DNA of 64,000 bases from Bacteroidota bacterium (GTDB taxonomy: Bacteria; Bacteroidota; Bacteroidia; Chitinophagales; Chitinophagaceae), in NCBI GenBank assembly GCA_020161535.1, contig JAIUNW010000001.1:1-64000 (forward strand). Direction: 5' to 3'. A program made the position numbers and the translations under genes. Below, one piece after another: positions 63,128-64,000 of this stretch. Below the pieces are notes generated by a model. The model was given only the letters and a program-made list of their open reading frames with translations, did no database searches and was not told the origin of the DNA. Position 1 is the stretch's first letter. Every line of letters starts with the position of its first letter.

Positions 63128-64000
63128 TGAAGATAGTGCTCATTGGTTCTGCACATCCTTTTCGCGGTGGTGGTATGACCAGTTTCAACGAGCGACTGGC
63201 AACTGAATTACAAGCGCAGGGCCATGACATTTACATCCTCAATTTCACCACCCAATACCCTGCTTTTCTCTTTCCCGGTAAAACCCAATTCACCAGCGAC
63301 CCCGTACCAAAGCACTTAAAAATAGTGCGAAAATTACATGCCTTCAATCCCTTCAATTGGATCAGCGTCGGTCGGATGCTCAGGAAAGAATCCCCCGACC
63401 TGGTGATCGTTCGTTTTTGGCTGCCGCTGATGGCCCCCGCATTTGGCACGGTACTCAGGTTGGTTCGTGGCAACCACCACACCCGTATAATTGCCATCAC
63501 CGATAATATTCGTCCACACGAAAAACGACTGGGCGACCAGGCATTAACGCGTTATTTTCTACGCGCCTGCGATGCATTTGTGTGCATGAGTAAAAAAGTG
63601 TACCTCGACCTGCAAAGTTTTCGGGTAGCCGGCCCCGTTAGACTGCTGGCGCATCCCCTGTATGATGCATTTGGTGAAAAAGCCGACCAGAGGCAAGCCC
63701 GGGAAAAACTCAACTTACCGGCTGACAAAAACATCCTACTCTTTTTTGGCTTCATTCGCAAATACAAGGGACTAGACATCTTACTCCAGGCCATGCAGCA
63801 ATTGAACGACGACTCCATCGTATTGGTGGTTGCAGGCGAGTTTTATGAGAGTAAAGCGGTTTATGAACCGTTCATCAGTGCGTTACAGTCAACGGGTAAA
63901 TTGATTTTGCACGAAAGCTTTATTCCCAATGAAGCTATCCGCTATTATTTTAGCGCGGCCAATGGGTTGATCCAACCTTACCGCTCGGCTACCCAAAGCG
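63127..64000 (+). CDS. GT4-type glycosyltransferase, 3' end beyond the window
   Basis: Starts with the ATG at 63127, overlapping the GT2 stop, and stays open to the window edge (291 codons visible). The N-terminal Rossmann domain begins MKIVLIGSAHPFRGGGMTSF. The second domain begins near LPADKNILLFFGFIRKYKGL (about 198-217), the usual phosphate-binding entry of GT-B enzymes, and continues to QPYRSATQS, the start of the family's donor-site motif. It probably adds a sugar in surface polysaccharide or glycolipid assembly together with the GT2 enzyme. Donor and acceptor are unknown. Confidence 0.88.
   Translation, partial: MKIVLIGSAHPFRGGGMTSFNERLATELQAQGHDIYILNFTTQYPAFLFPGKTQFTSDPVPKHLKIVRKLHAFNPFNWISVGRMLRKESPDLVIVRFWLPLMAPAFGTVLRLVRGNHHTRIIAITDNIRPHEKRLGDQALTRYFLRACDAFVCMSKKVYLDLQSFRVAGPVRLLAHPLYDAFGEKADQRQAREKLNLPADKNILLFFGFIRKYKGLDILLQAMQQLNDDSIVLVVAGEFYESKAVYEPFISALQSTGKLILHESFIPNEAIRYYFSAANGLIQPYRSATQS

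Overview
The window reads as a chromosome segment of a Bacteroidota bacterium, most likely Chitinophagaceae or a close relative. The reasons are: a SusC/SusD pair driven by an ECF sigma factor and FecR-type anti-sigma factor; families largely confined to the phylum (GLPGLI, DUF2851, DUF2279, DUF2520, RteC, type IX secretion sorting domain); start sites without Shine-Dalgarno sequences; and phylum-type promoters (TTTG, 18-19 bases, TAnnTTTG) in front of both tRNA genes. Genes are packed tightly, with many ATGA overlaps and convergent pairs that touch or overlap.

Layout. 1-4105 is AT-rich, horizontally acquired DNA: the end of an IS3-family element, gene debris, RteC, a small helix-turn-helix protein, and a large serine recombinase that abuts a tRNA-Pro(CGG). 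4.2-11.1 kb holds a dipeptide epimerase, a CBM20-bearing amylomaltase (MalQ), a NIPSNAP protein, a two-gene hydroxypyruvate-to-2-phosphoglycerate route and a 51-residue membrane protein. 11.2-18.1 kb is sigma factor, FecR, SusC and SusD with no hydrolase attached. 18.2-22.9 kb has DnaK, a palindrome-rich spacer, a GtrA protein and ArgS.

22.9-39.1 kb is dominated by alpha-glucan metabolism: branching enzyme, a periplasmic GH13 enzyme with its inner-membrane sugar symporter, ADP-glucose pyrophosphorylase, glycogen synthase, a FucP-type sugar permease and a ROK glucokinase. With MalQ at 5-8 kb and the phosphohexomutase at 48-50 kb, the window encodes maltodextrin uptake, trimming, phosphorylation and conversion to glycogen. 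Inside this cluster (32.71-33.54 kb) lies a noncoding island bounded by inverted repeats and filled with two tandem arrays of different period (15 and 19 bp). I find no match for it among known element types, and it is the most unusual feature here.

39-52.7 kb is mostly housekeeping: lipoyl synthase, OsmC, a DUF2851-Maf-UbiA-KdsC run, DUF2520, Pcm, phosphomutase, a PyrR-like phosphoribosyltransferase and an Fe-S membrane protein. 52.8-60 kb is a surface and secretion block: a type IX cargo protein, an LVIVD lipoprotein, a small beta-barrel, and a giant TPR/DUF3857/transglutaminase protein. 60.2-64 kb has a second tRNA-Pro(GGG), a dihydroorotase homologue lacking several catalytic residues, a DUF4199 membrane protein, a GT2 glycosyltransferase and a GT4 glycosyltransferase cut by the window edge.

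All functional calls come from reading motifs by eye. No database search was run.
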